Position numbers and translations under genes: made by a program. A stretch of 56,137 nt of DNA from NCBI GenBank assembly GCA_021806095.1, contig JAJZYD010000002.1, positions 1-56,137 on the forward strand. Reading direction: 5' to 3'. The notes beneath the pieces are model-generated. The model was not told the DNA's origin. It ran no database searches and worked only from the letters and a program-made list of their open reading frames with translations. Source of the stretch: Microcaldota archaeon (GTDB taxonomy: Archaea > Micrarchaeota > Micrarchaeia > Micrarchaeales > Micrarchaeaceae). Within the stretch, counting starts at the first letter, position 1, and the number at the start of each line of letters is the position of its first letter. Positions 26,630 through 35,810 of this stretch are shown here, piece by piece.

Positions 26630-27655
26630 ATGCAGAAATTAGGAGTCCTTTATAATCAATTGCCAAATAAAAGAGCCATATGCAATTTATGTGCAAGACG
26701 CTGTAATATTCCTGAAGAATCAATGGGCTTCTGTGGAGTGCGCAAAAATATAAACGGAAAAATATATTCAACCACATATGGAAGCATTGCAGCAATAAAC
26801 CTTGATCCTATAGAAAAAAAACCCCTATTTCATTACAAGCCCGGAGCAAGTATGCTCAGTGTCGGCACTAATGGCTGCAACTTCAATTGTCAATACTGCC
26901 AAAATTGGGATTTAAGCCACTCAAGGGATGTGGCAAATTTAGAGGTATCACCTGAATTGCTTGTGGATAAGGCATTAAGATACAAAGCTGATGGCATTTC
27001 ATACACTTATAATGAGCCTACAGTCTTTATGGAGTATGCTTTGGATACAGCCAAATTGGCACATAAGCATGGTTTATTCAATACATTTGTTACTAATGGA
27101 TTCATGACGCCAGAAGCTGTAGATGCAGCATCCGGATTGATTGACGCAATGACTGTTGACTTCAAAGGCAACGCCAATACAAAATTTGCTATGAAGTATA
27201 TCTCAATAATGTCAGAGCAGCCTATTTTTTCCTCATTATTGGCAATGAAAGAGAAAGGCATGTTTATAGAAATAACGGACTTAATTGTACCAAAATTTGG
27301 AGACTCTGTAGAAGATGCGGAAAAATTAGTTAAATGGATTTATGATAATTTAGGATCTAATACTCCAATACATTTTCTAAGATTTCATCCTGATTTTAAA
27401 ATGAATAATCTTCCCTTTACTCCTATCAAAACTCTTGAGCATCACTACAAGATTGCTAAAAATATAGGAATGAATTACGTTTATTTAGGCAATGTTTATG
27501 ATAGCAAATATGAAAATACCTATTGCCCAAAATGTAGTGCTTTATTAATAGAAAGGTTGGGTATAAAAATATTAAAATATAATATTACAAAAGAAAATAA
27601 ATGTAATGTTTGCGGAGAACATATAAATATTAAAATTGTTCCTAATATTTTATAA
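26630..27655 (+). CDS. amrS: AmmeMemoRadiSam system radical SAM enzyme
   Basis: Radical SAM enzyme of unknown substrate. The 341 residues carry the 4Fe-4S SAM motif CNFNCQYC (Cys 83, 87, 90). An N-terminal four-Cys region (ICNLCARRC at 18-25 and GFCGVR at 35) and a C-terminal zinc-ribbon-like pair of CxxC motifs (YCPKC and CNVCG) are both typical of full-length members. ITDLIVPKFGD and LRFHPDFKM are other family segments. Divergent from memo, and followed after 32 bp by the AMMECR1 gene. The presence of all metal-binding Cys argues that it is active. Confidence 0.95.
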   Translation: MQKLGVLYNQLPNKRAICNLCARRCNIPEESMGFCGVRKNINGKIYSTTYGSIAAINLDPIEKKPLFHYKPGASMLSVGTNGCNFNCQYCQNWDLSHSRDVANLEVSPELLVDKALRYKADGISYTYNEPTVFMEYALDTAKLAHKHGLFNTFVTNGFMTPEAVDAASGLIDAMTVDFKGNANTKFAMKYISIMSEQPIFSSLLAMKEKGMFIEITDLIVPKFGDSVEDAEKLVKWIYDNLGSNTPIHFLRFHPDFKMNNLPFTPIKTLEHHYKIAKNIGMNYVYLGNVYDSKYENTYCPKCSALLIERLGIKILKYNITKENKCNVCGEHINIKIVPNIL

Positions 27656-27687
27656 TATACAGAAAAAAATAAAACAAAAATGATTTT

Positions 27688-28308
27688 ATGAAATTTTATA
27701 ATTTAAAAAATGGAAAAATTTTAGTTAAATGTGCTAGAAAAGCCATTGAAAATTATATTAAATATAATATCAAAAAAAGTTCGTTTGAATTAGAGAAGTT
27801 TAAAGAATCATTTGGAGTTTTTGTAACAATTGAAAATTATCCAAACAAAGAGCTAAGGGGGTGTATAGGATTTCCAAAAGCTGTTGCGCCTTTAAATAAT
27901 ATGCTTATTGAAGCGGCAATAGCAGCTGCAACTGATGATCCTAGATTTCAACCATTAAATAGTAAAGAACTTGATAAAATAACATTAGAAGTTAATATAT
28001 TATCAGAGCCTACAATAGTAAAGAAGTCTAAAAATATAGAAGATACAATAAAAAATATTAAAATAGGCAGAGATGGCCTGTTGATTCAATATGGCTATTA
28101 TTCAGGATTATTGCTTCCAATAGTTGCAGTTGAAGAACAATGGGATGAAAAAACATTTATTGAAAATGCTTGTCTTAAAGCTGGATTAGATATTGAAGCA
28201 TGGAAAGATCCAAAAACAAAATTATTTAAATTTGAATCTCAAATATTTAAAGAGAAACAGCCTAATGGAGAAATATATGAAATTGATATAACATCCTCCC
28301 ACAAATAA
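27688..28308 (+). CDS. amrA: AMMECR1 domain protein (AmmeMemoRadiSam system protein A)
   Basis: The 206-residue protein has the hallmark ELRGCIGFP (LRGCIG at 56-61) and the segment EAAIAAATDDPRFQPL. GRDGLLIQYG and GLLLPIVAVEEQWDE complete the AMMECR1 fold. The human homologue is linked to a developmental syndrome; the molecular function in prokaryotes is unknown. It lies 32 bp downstream of the radical SAM gene in the same direction and should be co-transcribed with it. The ATG at 27688 follows TGATTTT, a usable ribosome binding site. Confidence 0.93.
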   Translation: MKFYNLKNGKILVKCARKAIENYIKYNIKKSSFELEKFKESFGVFVTIENYPNKELRGCIGFPKAVAPLNNMLIEAAIAAATDDPRFQPLNSKELDKITLEVNILSEPTIVKKSKNIEDTIKNIKIGRDGLLIQYGYYSGLLLPIVAVEEQWDEKTFIENACLKAGLDIEAWKDPKTKLFKFESQIFKEKQPNGEIYEIDITSSHK

Positions 28309-28693
28309 ATTCTGTAGAATTCCTCATAATTTCAATGATTGTTTCAATCATTGACATCATTCTTGTTGATTGGATAAAAAATAAAATCCTTAAATATTTT
28401 GTGATTTATCATAATATATTTATAGTTATTTATTGAAACTTTATTAGGTTTTTTATTATATTTTTATTCTTTTATTGTTCATAAATTTAGAGTATATATT
28501 ATGCATATTTTATTTATAAAAATATTTAAAAATAATTAAAAATAAATAAAATAATAGCTAAAAAAATAATTATTTCTAATGTCAATATATTTATAATATT
28601 TATATAAAAAATAAAAACAAAATAAATAAATAATAAAATTAAAGAAAAAGGCTAAATTTAAAAAATAAAAATTAAAAATTAGATGAGAATTTT
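28309..28693. other. AT-rich intergenic region before the gyrase operon
   Basis: These 385 bp have no supported ORF. Near the left end is a perfect inverted repeat, arms CAATGATTG (28333-28341) and CAATCATTG (28345-28353) around TTT. The rest is extremely AT-rich with many AAATAAA-type runs and several TATA-like strings. GATGAG at about 28682-28687 is a weak ribosome binding site for gyrB. The gyrase promoter is presumably inside this stretch but cannot be singled out. Confidence 0.5.
28333..28353. repeat. Perfect 9-bp inverted repeat with 3-base loop
   Basis: Arms CAATGATTG and CAATCATTG flank TTT. It is 25 bp after the AMMECR1 stop codon. It could be an RNA hairpin closing the amrS-amrA transcript or an operator. 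No T-run follows immediately, so a terminator role is not clear. Confidence 0.5.
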
Positions 28694-30595
28694 ATGGCAG
28701 AAGAATATACAGCAAAAGATATTATGGTGCTAACTGGGGTTCAAGGTGTACGCAAAAGGCCAGCTATGTATATAGGTTCAACAGGCAGTGCGGGTTTTCT
28801 GCATTTGCTTTATGAAGTGCTCGACAATGCGATAGACGAATCGCTTGCAGGATATGCAAAAAATATAACAATAAAATTAAGCAAAGATGAAGATATTGAT
28901 GTTGCTGAAGTAAGCGATGATGGAAGGGGCATACCAGTTGATATTATACCAAAAGCAGGCAAACCCGCGTTGGAAGTTATAATGACTTCTCTTCATTCTG
29001 GTGCAAAGTTTGAAAATAAAGCATATAAAGTATCTGGAGGTCTTCATGGTGTTGGGCTTACTGTTGTTAATTCACTATCAGAATACACTGAGGTAAGAGT
29101 AAAAAGAAATGGTAAACTTTATATGCAGAAATTTAGTCGAGGTGTCCCATTAACAAGCCTTACAGAAATTGAATCAAATATTTCAGGTAGCGGTACAACT
29201 ATAAAATTTAAGCCTGACAAAGAAATATTTTTAGTTAAATCATTTGAAACAATACAACTTACAGAGAGATTGCAAGATCTTGCATTTCTTAATCCTGGAT
29301 TACATATAACACTTATTGATGAACGGGATGAATCACCAAAAGAGATTAAATATTATTCTGAGAAAGGGCTTGAAGATTTTCTTTCATACATCAAAGGAGA
29401 CAAAGAAAATATAAGTAAGCCTGTCTATATTACAAAAGATGTTGATAATTTTCATGTAGAAATAATTATTCAATATGTTAAATCCTATTCCGAAGAACTG
29501 CTTTCATTTGTAAATAAAATTAAAACGAGTGAAGGTGGTATGCACGTTGCGGGGTTTCATGCGGCATTGACTCGCGCTATTTTATCATATAATCAAAAAA
29601 ATATGAAAAAGCGAGATATTGTGCTTGAGGGGGAAGATACAAGAGAGGGGCTTACTGCAATTATTTCTGTTTTAATGCAGAATCCTGAATTTGAGGGGCA
29701 GACAAAGGAGAAACTTGGAAATGTTTCAGTAAAATCTGCAGTTGATAATGTAACATATGCAGGGCTTTCTAAATATTTTGAAGAAAATCCAAATGAAGCC
29801 ATAAAGATTTTGGATAAAGTATATAATGCAGCAGAAGCAAGGGAGTCCGCAAGGCGTGCACGAGAGCTCGCAAGAAAAAAAGGAATGTTTGATGCTGATA
29901 TTCTACCAGGTAAGCTTGCTGACTGTACAGAAAAAGATCCAGAAAAATCAGAGCTTTTTATTGTAGAAGGAGAAAGTGCAGCAGGTTCAAGCAAACAGGC
30001 CCGTGATAGATTTATACAAGCAATACTACCTTTGCGCGGTAAAATACTCAATGTTGAAAAAGCAACTGATGAAAAAATATTTAGCAATACTGAACTGCAT
30101 ACAATGGTAACTGCTTTAGGAACCGGAATAAAAGAGACATTTAGTGTTGATGGAATAAGATATAAAAAAATTATAATATTGACGGATGCCGATGTTGATG
30201 GAAGTCACATAAAAACTTTACTTCTTACATTCTTCTACAGATATATGCGCCCGCTTGTTGAGAGAGGCTATATTTATATAGGACAGCCCCCATTATATAA
30301 AATTTCACATGGCAAAGAAGTTAAATATGCGTACTCAGATTCAGAGCTTAATGAAGTGCTCAAGCAGTTCGATGGGAAGGCAAATGTACAACGATATAAA
30401 GGTCTTGGGGAGATGAATCCAGAACAGCTTTGGGAAACAACAATGAATCCCAAATGTAGAATACTCAAACAAATAACTATAGGGGATGCTGAGCTTGCCA
30501 ATATAATGTTCACAGTATTAATGGGATTGGATGTAGAGAAGCGGCGCCATTTCTTAGAAGAGCATAGCAGTGAAGTTAAATTCTTAGATATTTAG
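28694..30595 (+). CDS. gyrB: DNA gyrase subunit B
   Basis: ATPase subunit of the type IIA topoisomerase that introduces negative supercoils. The 633 residues include the GHKL ATPase motifs ([39 protein letters not shown]), the transducer domain and the TOPRIM domain. The latter has [15 protein letters not shown] (Glu about 425) and the metal-binding TDADVDGSH (Asp about 498, 500, 502). The C-terminal [19 protein letters not shown] is also standard. Length matches short (about 630-residue) GyrB without the enterobacterial insert. gyrA follows after 10 bp, so the subunits are made together. Archaeal gyrase is known to be of bacterial origin. Confidence 0.97.
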   Translation: MAEEYTAKDIMVLTGVQGVRKRPAMYIGSTGSAGFLHLLYEVLDNAIDESLAGYAKNITIKLSKDEDIDVAEVSDDGRGIPVDIIPKAGKPALEVIMTSLHSGAKFENKAYKVSGGLHGVGLTVVNSLSEYTEVRVKRNGKLYMQKFSRGVPLTSLTEIESNISGSGTTIKFKPDKEIFLVKSFETIQLTERLQDLAFLNPGLHITLIDERDESPKEIKYYSEKGLEDFLSYIKGDKENISKPVYITKDVDNFHVEIIIQYVKSYSEELLSFVNKIKTSEGGMHVAGFHAALTRAILSYNQKNMKKRDIVLEGEDTREGLTAIISVLMQNPEFEGQTKEKLGNVSVKSAVDNVTYAGLSKYFEENPNEAIKILDKVYNAAEARESARRARELARKKGMFDADILPGKLADCTEKDPEKSELFIVEGESAAGSSKQARDRFIQAILPLRGKILNVEKATDEKIFSNTELHTMVTALGTGIKETFSVDGIRYKKIIILTDADVDGSHIKTLLLTFFYRYMRPLVERGYIYIGQPPLYKISHGKEVKYAYSDSELNEVLKQFDGKANVQRYKGLGEMNPEQLWETTMNPKCRILKQITIGDAELANIMFTVLMGLDVEKRRHFLEEHSSEVKFLDI

Positions 30596-30605
30596 AGGGA
30601 TATTT

Positions 30606-33134
30606 ATGTCAGAAAATTTAATACAGTCACACATTGAAAAAGAGATGCAGAGTTCTTATATAGATTATGCAATGAGTGTGATAGTGGGAAGAGCTCTTCC
30701 TGATGCAAGGGATGGACTCAAGCCAGCACAGAGAAGAATTTTATATGCAATGAGCAAGTTAGGAAATTTTCATGATCAGCCAACAAAGAAAAGTGCAAGA
30801 ATAGTTGGAGATACTATAGGAAAGTATCATCCACATGGAGATATGGCAGCCTATGAAACCTTAGTAAGGCTTGCTCAAGATTTTACAATGAATCATACGC
30901 TTGTTGAAGGTCAAGGCAATATGGGCTCAATTGATGGAGATCCACCAGCAGCTCAAAGATATACAGAAGTAAGGCTTACTAAGCTTGCTGAAGAAATGCT
31001 TGAAGACCTTGATAAAAAAGCAGTGAGTTTTGTTCCAAATTTTGATAATACAGAAGATGAGCCTATTGTATTACCATCAAAAATACCAAATCTTCTCGTT
31101 AATGGTGCATCTGGAATTGCGGTGGGAGTTACAACAAGTATATTACAGCACAATCTAATGGAAGTTTGCAGTGCAATTACTGCTTTTATTGATAATAAAA
31201 ACATAACAAATCAAGAACTTCTCCAATATATAAAAGGACCTGATTTTCCAACTGGTGGAATTGTTTTTTATAATGAAGATTTGATAAAGTCCTATATAAT
31301 AGGTAAAGGATCATGCACTATACGAGGAAGAATAAAAACAGAGGAACAAAAAGACAGAAAAACATTAATAATAGATGAAATTCCTTATGCAGTCAATAAA
31401 GCTATGCTTATACAAAAAATAGCTGGACTTGTTAAAGAAAAGAAAATTCAAGGTATATCTGATTTAAGAGATGAAAGCAATAAAGATGGGATAAGAATTG
31501 TAATTGAATTAAAGAAGGATGCTAATCCAGAAATAATAATAAATATGCTTTATACACATACACCCTTGCAAGTGACAATTCCAGTAAGAAATGTAGCAGT
31601 GATGGGTAATAATCTTATAACAATGGATATAAGGCACATGATAAAAATATTTGTTGAATTTAGAATTGAAGTTATAAGAAAAAGAACTCAATTTGAACTT
31701 GCTGTTGCATCTGATCGTAATCATATTGTTGAAGGGCTTTTAACAGCAATGTCACATATCGATGAAATTATTAATTTACTAAAAAAAAGCAATGAAATAA
31801 AAGATGCAAGACAAAATTTAATAAATAATTATTCATTATCAGAAAAACAGGCAAATGCAATACTTGATATGAAGCTAAGCAAACTTACACACCTCGAAAC
31901 AAAATCGCTTGAGATTGAGAGTGCAGATTTAAAGAATAAAATTAACCAGTATAATGAAATATTAAAAGATGAAAATAAAATTAATGATATAATTAAAGAA
32001 GAAACAAAATATATAAGCGAGAGGTATGGAAGAAAAAGAAAAACAACAATTGAATATAATCCAAATCTAAAAATAGATAATGAGGAATTAATAACAGATG
32101 AAGATACAACAATAATACTGACAAACAATAATTATGTCAAAAGAATGCAGACTTCTTTGTATAAATCTCAATCACGGGGAGGAAAAGGCGTTATTACAAT
32201 TGCTCTTAGGGAAGGCGATTTTGTAAAACAAGTTATATCATGTAAATCAAAAGATTACTTATTATTATTTACAAACAAAGGAAGAGTGCATTGGCTCAAA
32301 GCATATCAAATATCAGAAGAAAATAGATATAGTATAGGGAAAGCACTTGTTAATTTTATAACTTTAAGAGATAATGAAAAGGTTGAAAAGATACTTAATA
32401 CACGAAGTTTTGCAAATAGTTTTATAATATTTATATCAAAACATGGGAAAATAAAAAAAGTAAATGCAGAGCATTTTTCAAGGCCAAGAAATAATGGCAT
32501 CATTGCAATGCCCCTACTTGAAAATGACTCCTTGGCAAATGTATGTATATCAAATGGCAACAATGAACTGTTTATTGCAACGAGAAAAGGCAAGGCACTG
32601 CACTTTAAAGAAACAGATTTAAGAGAAATGGGTAGAAATGCAATTGGAGTCAGAGGCATACGGTTGAATGCTGGAGATGAAGTAATAAATATATTAGCAG
32701 CAAACAGCGATGATTTAATTGCATCAGTAACAAGCAAAGGGTTTGGCAAGATAACAGAGCTTAATAAATACCGGCTTCAAAAGCGTGGCGGAAAAGGTGT
32801 CATAAATCTGAAGATAAAAGAGAAAACAGGAGAAATAATAAAAGTGCTTAAAGTTGATCTTGATGATAATATAATACTATTTAATTCTCAAGGAATGTCA
32901 ATAGAATTTCCTGCATCTGAAGTTAGAATAACTGGGAGAGGTGCATCTGGTGTCAGGTTAATGAAAATTGAATCTGATAGCAGAATTGTAGATGCACAGG
33001 TAGCGCCAAAGCAGAATAATAAAAATAATGAGCAAATACAAGATGAAAGTGTAGGATCAAAACATGAACAAGAAATAAATATTAAAACAAATATCCCTAT
33101 AGACAAACAACCAAAAGATAATGAAAAAGAATAA
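30606..33134 (+). CDS. gyrA: DNA gyrase subunit A
   Basis: DNA cleavage-religation subunit. The 842 residues show the winged-helix catalytic domain ([42 protein letters not shown]) and the active Tyr at about 119 in [10 protein letters not shown] coiled-coil and the C-terminal beta-pinwheel follow. The GyrA-box is QSRGGKG at 522-528, a one-residue variant of QRRGGKG, so it should wrap DNA as gyrase rather than act as topoisomerase IV. A further [11 protein letters not shown] repeat follows, and the extreme C-terminus is Lys/Glu/Gln-rich. It is encoded 10 bp after gyrB. About 100 bp of AT sequence follow before the structured element at 33222. Confidence 0.97.
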   Translation: MSENLIQSHIEKEMQSSYIDYAMSVIVGRALPDARDGLKPAQRRILYAMSKLGNFHDQPTKKSARIVGDTIGKYHPHGDMAAYETLVRLAQDFTMNHTLVEGQGNMGSIDGDPPAAQRYTEVRLTKLAEEMLEDLDKKAVSFVPNFDNTEDEPIVLPSKIPNLLVNGASGIAVGVTTSILQHNLMEVCSAITAFIDNKNITNQELLQYIKGPDFPTGGIVFYNEDLIKSYIIGKGSCTIRGRIKTEEQKDRKTLIIDEIPYAVNKAMLIQKIAGLVKEKKIQGISDLRDESNKDGIRIVIELKKDANPEIIINMLYTHTPLQVTIPVRNVAVMGNNLITMDIRHMIKIFVEFRIEVIRKRTQFELAVASDRNHIVEGLLTAMSHIDEIINLLKKSNEIKDARQNLINNYSLSEKQANAILDMKLSKLTHLETKSLEIESADLKNKINQYNEILKDENKINDIIKEETKYISERYGRKRKTTIEYNPNLKIDNEELITDEDTTIILTNNNYVKRMQTSLYKSQSRGGKGVITIALREGDFVKQVISCKSKDYLLLFTNKGRVHWLKAYQISEENRYSIGKALVNFITLRDNEKVEKILNTRSFANSFIIFISKHGKIKKVNAEHFSRPRNNGIIAMPLLENDSLANVCISNGNNELFIATRKGKALHFKETDLREMGRNAIGVRGIRLNAGDEVINILAANSDDLIASVTSKGFGKITELNKYRLQKRGGKGVINLKIKEKTGEIIKVLKVDLDDNIILFNSQGMSIEFPASEVRITGRGASGVRLMKIESDSRIVDAQVAPKQNNKNNEQIQDESVGSKHEQEINIKTNIPIDKQPKDNEKE

Positions 33135-33334
33135 AAATATAAGAATAAACAAATTATATATTATTAATCTATTATATAATTTTATATTTATTGTATAATT
33201 GTTATATTAGTTTATTATATTTTATCTAACTCTGTAAGCAGAATGTCACAAACTATAAATATAGAAGAGGTTCTAGCATTAATGGTAAGATAATTTAGTT
33301 AGATAATATATTTATATTAATGCTTCTATAATTA
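33135..33334. other. Intergenic region with structured repeat element A
   Basis: Between gyrA and the C/D box sRNA. No ORF is supported. It contains the inverted-repeat element at 33222-33306 described separately. A TATA-like ATAATATATTTATATT (33304-33319) may serve the downstream sRNA. Confidence 0.5.
33222..33306 (+). other. Structured element A: 10-bp closing stem, shares a 20-mer with 38269
   Basis: TTATCTAACT (33222-33231) is perfectly complementary to AGTTAGATAA (33297-33306), enclosing 65 bases with a small CTG-TAAG-CAG hairpin near the 5' side. The first 20 bases TTATCTAACTCTGTAAGCAG recur with one change at 38269-38288. This could be a small non-coding RNA or a regulatory element. 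It does not fold as a tRNA (no B box) and has no 3' ACA for an H/ACA RNA. The strand is arbitrary. Confidence 0.45.
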
Positions 33335-33400
33335 TATGTAATGATGACAATGCACTACGCTGAGCAATTGCTATGAAGAAGATCTTGAGTGCTGAATTTA
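33335..33400 (+). ncRNA. Archaeal C/D box sRNA (2'-O-methylation guide), predicted tRNA-Leu(CAA) C34 target
   Basis: Four boxes in order: C ATGATGA (33341-33347), D' CTGA (33360-33363), C' ATGAAGA (33373-33379), D CTGA (33392-33395). The spacers C-D' (33348-33359) and C'-D (33380-33391) are both exactly 12 nt, the archaeal norm. The D guide AGATCTTGAGTG is complementary to CACTCAAGATCT, which fits the anticodon arm of archaeal tRNA-Leu(CAA). The D+5 rule puts the methyl on C34. The D' guide CAATGCACTACG has a target I cannot assign. The terminal stem outside C and D is weak. A TATA-like tract lies at 33304-33319. Exact ends are estimates. Confidence 0.78.
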
Positions 33401-33450
33401 GTTTTATATATTGTTATAAATATAATGAATATATAAAAACAGGTGTTATT

Positions 33451-33660
33451 ATGGGAATTTCTCGGGCTGCTATAAAAAAAATTGTTAAAAAGAATAATAT
33501 AATGATTAGTGATATTGCAGCAGATAAAATCGCAAAAATATTAGAAAATAAAGCACAAATGATAGCAAAGTATGCTGTGAAAAGAGCAAAGAATGCTGGA
33601 CGAAAAGTTGTAATGAAAGAAGATATTGATTTTTACAAACTTAAATTTGATAATAAATAA
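33451..33660 (+). CDS. Archaeal histone
   Basis: The 69-residue histone-fold protein wraps DNA as a dimer or multimer. The sequence aligns with HMf-type histones: SRAAIKKIVKKNN (helix 1), ISDIAADKIAKILENKAQMIAKYAVKR as the central helix, and the loop 2 NAGRKVVMKEDIDF with the conserved AGRK and Asp. The ATG at 33451 follows AGGTG; an open frame extends back to 33373 but runs through the C/D sRNA and has no histone-like sequence. The N-terminus is short and basic, without a tail. Its own TATA-like box (TTATAAATATAA) is at about 33414-33425. Confidence 0.93.
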   Translation: MGISRAAIKKIVKKNNIMISDIAADKIAKILENKAQMIAKYAVKRAKNAGRKVVMKEDIDFYKLKFDNK

Positions 33661-33778
33661 TTTAAAATAGGAAAAATTGATTTTACAAAATTTATAAAGT
33701 AAAAGGCTTTTATTATATATTTTATTATGTATTTATAAATTTATCTTAATAAAGATTAATAATTATGAGGTGTTTTAA

Positions 33779-34018
33779 ATGGCAATATCTTTATCTGAAT
33801 TATATGGAAAACAGATAATAACAAATGGAGGTCAGAAAGTTGGAATAGTTGAAGACATTATATTAGATGTTGAAAATAAGAAAGTGGCTAATCTATTGCT
33901 TAAGAAATTTGAAGAGTTAACAAGAACTCAATCAACTCCAGCAGCTTTGGCAAAAAACAGCATAAAATATGACAGAGTAGATCAAATATCTGAGATAATA
34001 ATAATAAAGACAAAATGA
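33779..34018 (+). CDS. PRC-barrel domain protein
   Basis: The 79-residue single-domain protein contains the PRC-barrel pattern SELYGKQIITNGGQKVGIVEDIILD, then a short beta-rich C-terminus ending YDRVDQISEIIIIK. Small PRC-barrel proteins are widespread in archaea and are linked to RNA metabolism (RimM-like) or, in haloarchaea and relatives, to cell division (CdpB-like). Which applies cannot be decided here. GAGGTG (33767-33772) is a good ribosome binding site for ATG 33779. It sits between the histone gene and the minus-strand rpoP cluster with convergent orientation to rpoP. Confidence 0.85.
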   Translation: MAISLSELYGKQIITNGGQKVGIVEDIILDVENKKVANLLLKKFEELTRTQSTPAALAKNSIKYDRVDQISEIIIIKTK

Positions 34019-34080
34019 TTATTTTGTTAAAAAGAGTATAAAAAGTATAAATAAAATAAATAAAAATGAAAAATAATTAA

Positions 34081-34203
34081 TCAATCAGTTGAAATTTCCT
34101 TTGAGAGATTTGGCCTTTCTTTTAAAATTATTCTACTTCCGCAATATGTACATCTAAGCCCTTCTCTTATCTTCTTCTTACACTTTGCACAAATATATCC
34201 CAT
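34081..34203 (-). CDS. rpo12: RNA polymerase subunit P (Rpo12/RpoP)
   Basis: A 40-residue zinc-ribbon protein. Two CxxC pairs (GYICAKCKKK, Cys 5 and 8; LRCTYCGSR, Cys 18 and 21) followed by IILKERP match archaeal RpoP/Rpb12, which binds zinc and helps assemble the RNA polymerase Rpo3-Rpo10-Rpo11 platform. The start ATG (34201-34203) has GTGAG five bases upstream on the minus strand. It is the last gene of the minus-strand exosome-ribosome cluster, where rpoP near eL43 is a conserved archaeal neighbour. Confidence 0.92.
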   Translation of the reverse strand: MGYICAKCKKKIREGLRCTYCGSRIILKERPNLSKEISTD

Positions 34204-34282
34204 ATTACTCACAATATAACAACATTATAATATAACATCTTATTCATAACATTTATTTTACTTTCTGTTTATTTTTATTAAT

Positions 34283-34657
34283 TTAAACTTTTTTAAACTT
34301 CTTTTCTTGTTCAAGAATCCATTTTGCAATAGATTGATGCAACATAGACTTACTTGTATCTATAACTCTTACTTTAAAAGAACCTTTATATTCTTCATCA
34401 TTAAGTTCAAGCACTGGCTGATATTTTTCCATCTTTGTAAATTGCAATTCACTCCAATGCACTCTTCCTTTAAGATAATCACTTATTATTTCATCAGTCC
34501 ATGGTAATGATCCAAAAGCAAAAAGTATACCATTACACCAATACAAAGGAAAATTTCCTGCAGGTGTAACTCTACTTCTAATTAAATCTTCTTTATTGAC
34601 ATATAAATAATCATGTATTACTATTTCATTTATTGGACTAAAATTTATTGCAACCAT
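34283..34657 (-). CDS. Uncharacterised 124-residue protein between eL43 and RpoP
   Basis: I do not recognise this protein. It has 124 residues and a Trp/Tyr/Phe-rich middle (NFPLYWCNGILFAFGSLPW). It ends in an amphipathic, Lys-rich helix (SIAKWILEQEKKFKK), with a single Cys and no membrane segment. It sits inside the conserved exosome gene neighbourhood, at the place where many archaea carry rpoP directly or pcc1. It shows no Pcc1 resemblance by eye. Position suggests a role in RNA processing, ribosome or KEOPS biology, but this is only guilt by association. Confidence 0.75.
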   Translation of the reverse strand: MVAINFSPINEIVIHDYLYVNKEDLIRSRVTPAGNFPLYWCNGILFAFGSLPWTDEIISDYLKGRVHWSELQFTKMEKYQPVLELNDEEYKGSFKVRVIDTSKSMLHQSIAKWILEQEKKFKKV

Positions 34658-34701
34658 AAAATTACCTTATTATCATCTTAATAATCTAATATTAATTTAG
34701 A

Positions 34702-35013
34702 TTATGAATTTGTTGCCGCAGATTCTTCTTTTGCAAGAATCTCATTTGCACGCAATCCTTCTTCCTTTTTATATGTATGTTTATTAAGTTCACTTATAAG
34801 TCTCTTTGCCACCTCACCTTTCTGAGTTGACATAGTATATGCCCCTCCTGCATAGACTGCCTTGCAATGTCTGCACTGCCATATACTTGTGCTTATTCTA
34901 CGCACATTTTCACGGCCACAAAGCTCACATTTATAAGCTGCTCTCTTTTTTCCTTTTATTGCATTATATCTCTTTCTTAAACTTGCTCCATATCTTATAC
35001 TTGCATTTGACAT
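34702..35013 (-). CDS. rpl37ae: Ribosomal protein eL43 (L37Ae)
   Basis: Large-subunit zinc-ribbon ribosomal protein. The 103 residues include SIRYGASLRKRYNAI, the Cys pairs YKCELCGRENVRR and IWQCRHCKAVYAGGAYT, which define eL43. The C-terminal tail after about residue 70 is longer and more acidic than in most archaeal copies (KKEEGLRANEILAKEES). The gene starts 4 bp after the rrp42 stop, so translation is likely coupled in the exosome operon. Confidence 0.95.
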   Translation of the reverse strand: MSNASIRYGASLRKRYNAIKGKKRAAYKCELCGRENVRRISTSIWQCRHCKAVYAGGAYTMSTQKGEVAKRLISELNKHTYKKEEGLRANEILAKEESAATNS

Positions 35014-35017
35014 AAGA

Positions 35018-35809
35018 TCATTCCTCTTTTACAGCATTATTTATAGCATTATTTAATTCAGCATATTTATTAATTGATATATTAGCCATATCATCAAGTT
35101 CCTTGCTTGATATACTGCCACTTAATCCTTTTTGCATAGCTCTAATAATTTTACCGTCATTAGCAATTGTTAGTCTAGCATCAAGCGCTGTTTCTTCGTG
35201 TATATTTGGATCAATAATTATTTTATCTTTAATTTTTCCAAATGTAGTTGATACTACAGTTGAATTTATTGGTAATGGTATATTTCTTTCCTCATATATA
35301 GCTTTACCGTCCTCATATTTAGGCATTTTGGTATTTTTTAGTGCAGTCATAACAGCTAATGTTCCTGCATCAAATAAATTTCCATCATAATTTAATACAT
35401 ATATATCACAATAAATTTCCCATACTTTATTGCTTTCTATAAAAAGTTTTGATAAATCAATGCTGTTTGCTGCCCTTATACCCCTGTCAACAACTCTTGC
35501 AAGTTCTATTGATTCTGGGCTTGGTGGACCACTTTCAAATTCTGCATGTGCAAGTGGTAAAAGTTCTGCTGAAACAATAAGATTGCCATCTGTAGGATTA
35601 TCTGCCATTGGCTCACCTATCTGCATCTTTACACCAACAAGCACTTTTGTATCACCAATATTAACTATTGAAGAACCTTCTGCTTGCGGTATAAAATCTT
35701 TTGTTATATAAATTTTTCTAAAATCAAACATACCCCTATTATTTTCTCTTACTCCTTTTGCAAGCAGCTCTTTTACATAATTTCCTTTTACATCTTCAAA
35801 AACTCCCAT
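35018..35809 (-). CDS. rrp42: Exosome complex subunit Rrp42
   Basis: Non-catalytic RNase PH-fold subunit of the archaeal exosome hexamer (Rrp41-Rrp42)3. The 263 residues include RENNRGMFDFRKI, VLVGVKMQIGEP, LIVSAELLPLAHAEFESGPP, ELARVVDRGIR and DARLTIANDGKIIRAMQKG. ATG 35809 is chosen because GGTG lies six bases upstream; ATG 35821 would overlap the rrp41 stop more deeply. Even with the later start the gene overlaps or touches rrp41, consistent with fixed stoichiometry. Confidence 0.95.
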   Translation of the reverse strand: MGVFEDVKGNYVKELLAKGVRENNRGMFDFRKIYITKDFIPQAEGSSIVNIGDTKVLVGVKMQIGEPMADNPTDGNLIVSAELLPLAHAEFESGPPSPESIELARVVDRGIRAANSIDLSKLFIESNKVWEIYCDIYVLNYDGNLFDAGTLAVMTALKNTKMPKYEDGKAIYEERNIPLPINSTVVSTTFGKIKDKIIIDPNIHEETALDARLTIANDGKIIRAMQKGLSGSISSKELDDMANISINKYAELNNAINNAVKEE

Positions 35810-35810
35810 T

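Noticed and set aside
29593-30087. 164-residue minus-strand ORF
   Set aside because: Antisense to gyrB; Ser-rich shadow without a ribosome binding site.
33222-33306. Element A as a divergent tRNA
   Set aside because: No T-loop B box or anticodon arm can be drawn on either strand, although length and closing stem look similar.
33373-33450. N-terminal extension of the histone ORF
   Set aside because: It overlaps the C' and D boxes of the C/D sRNA and has no histone-like sequence; ATG 33451 has an AGGTG ribosome binding site.
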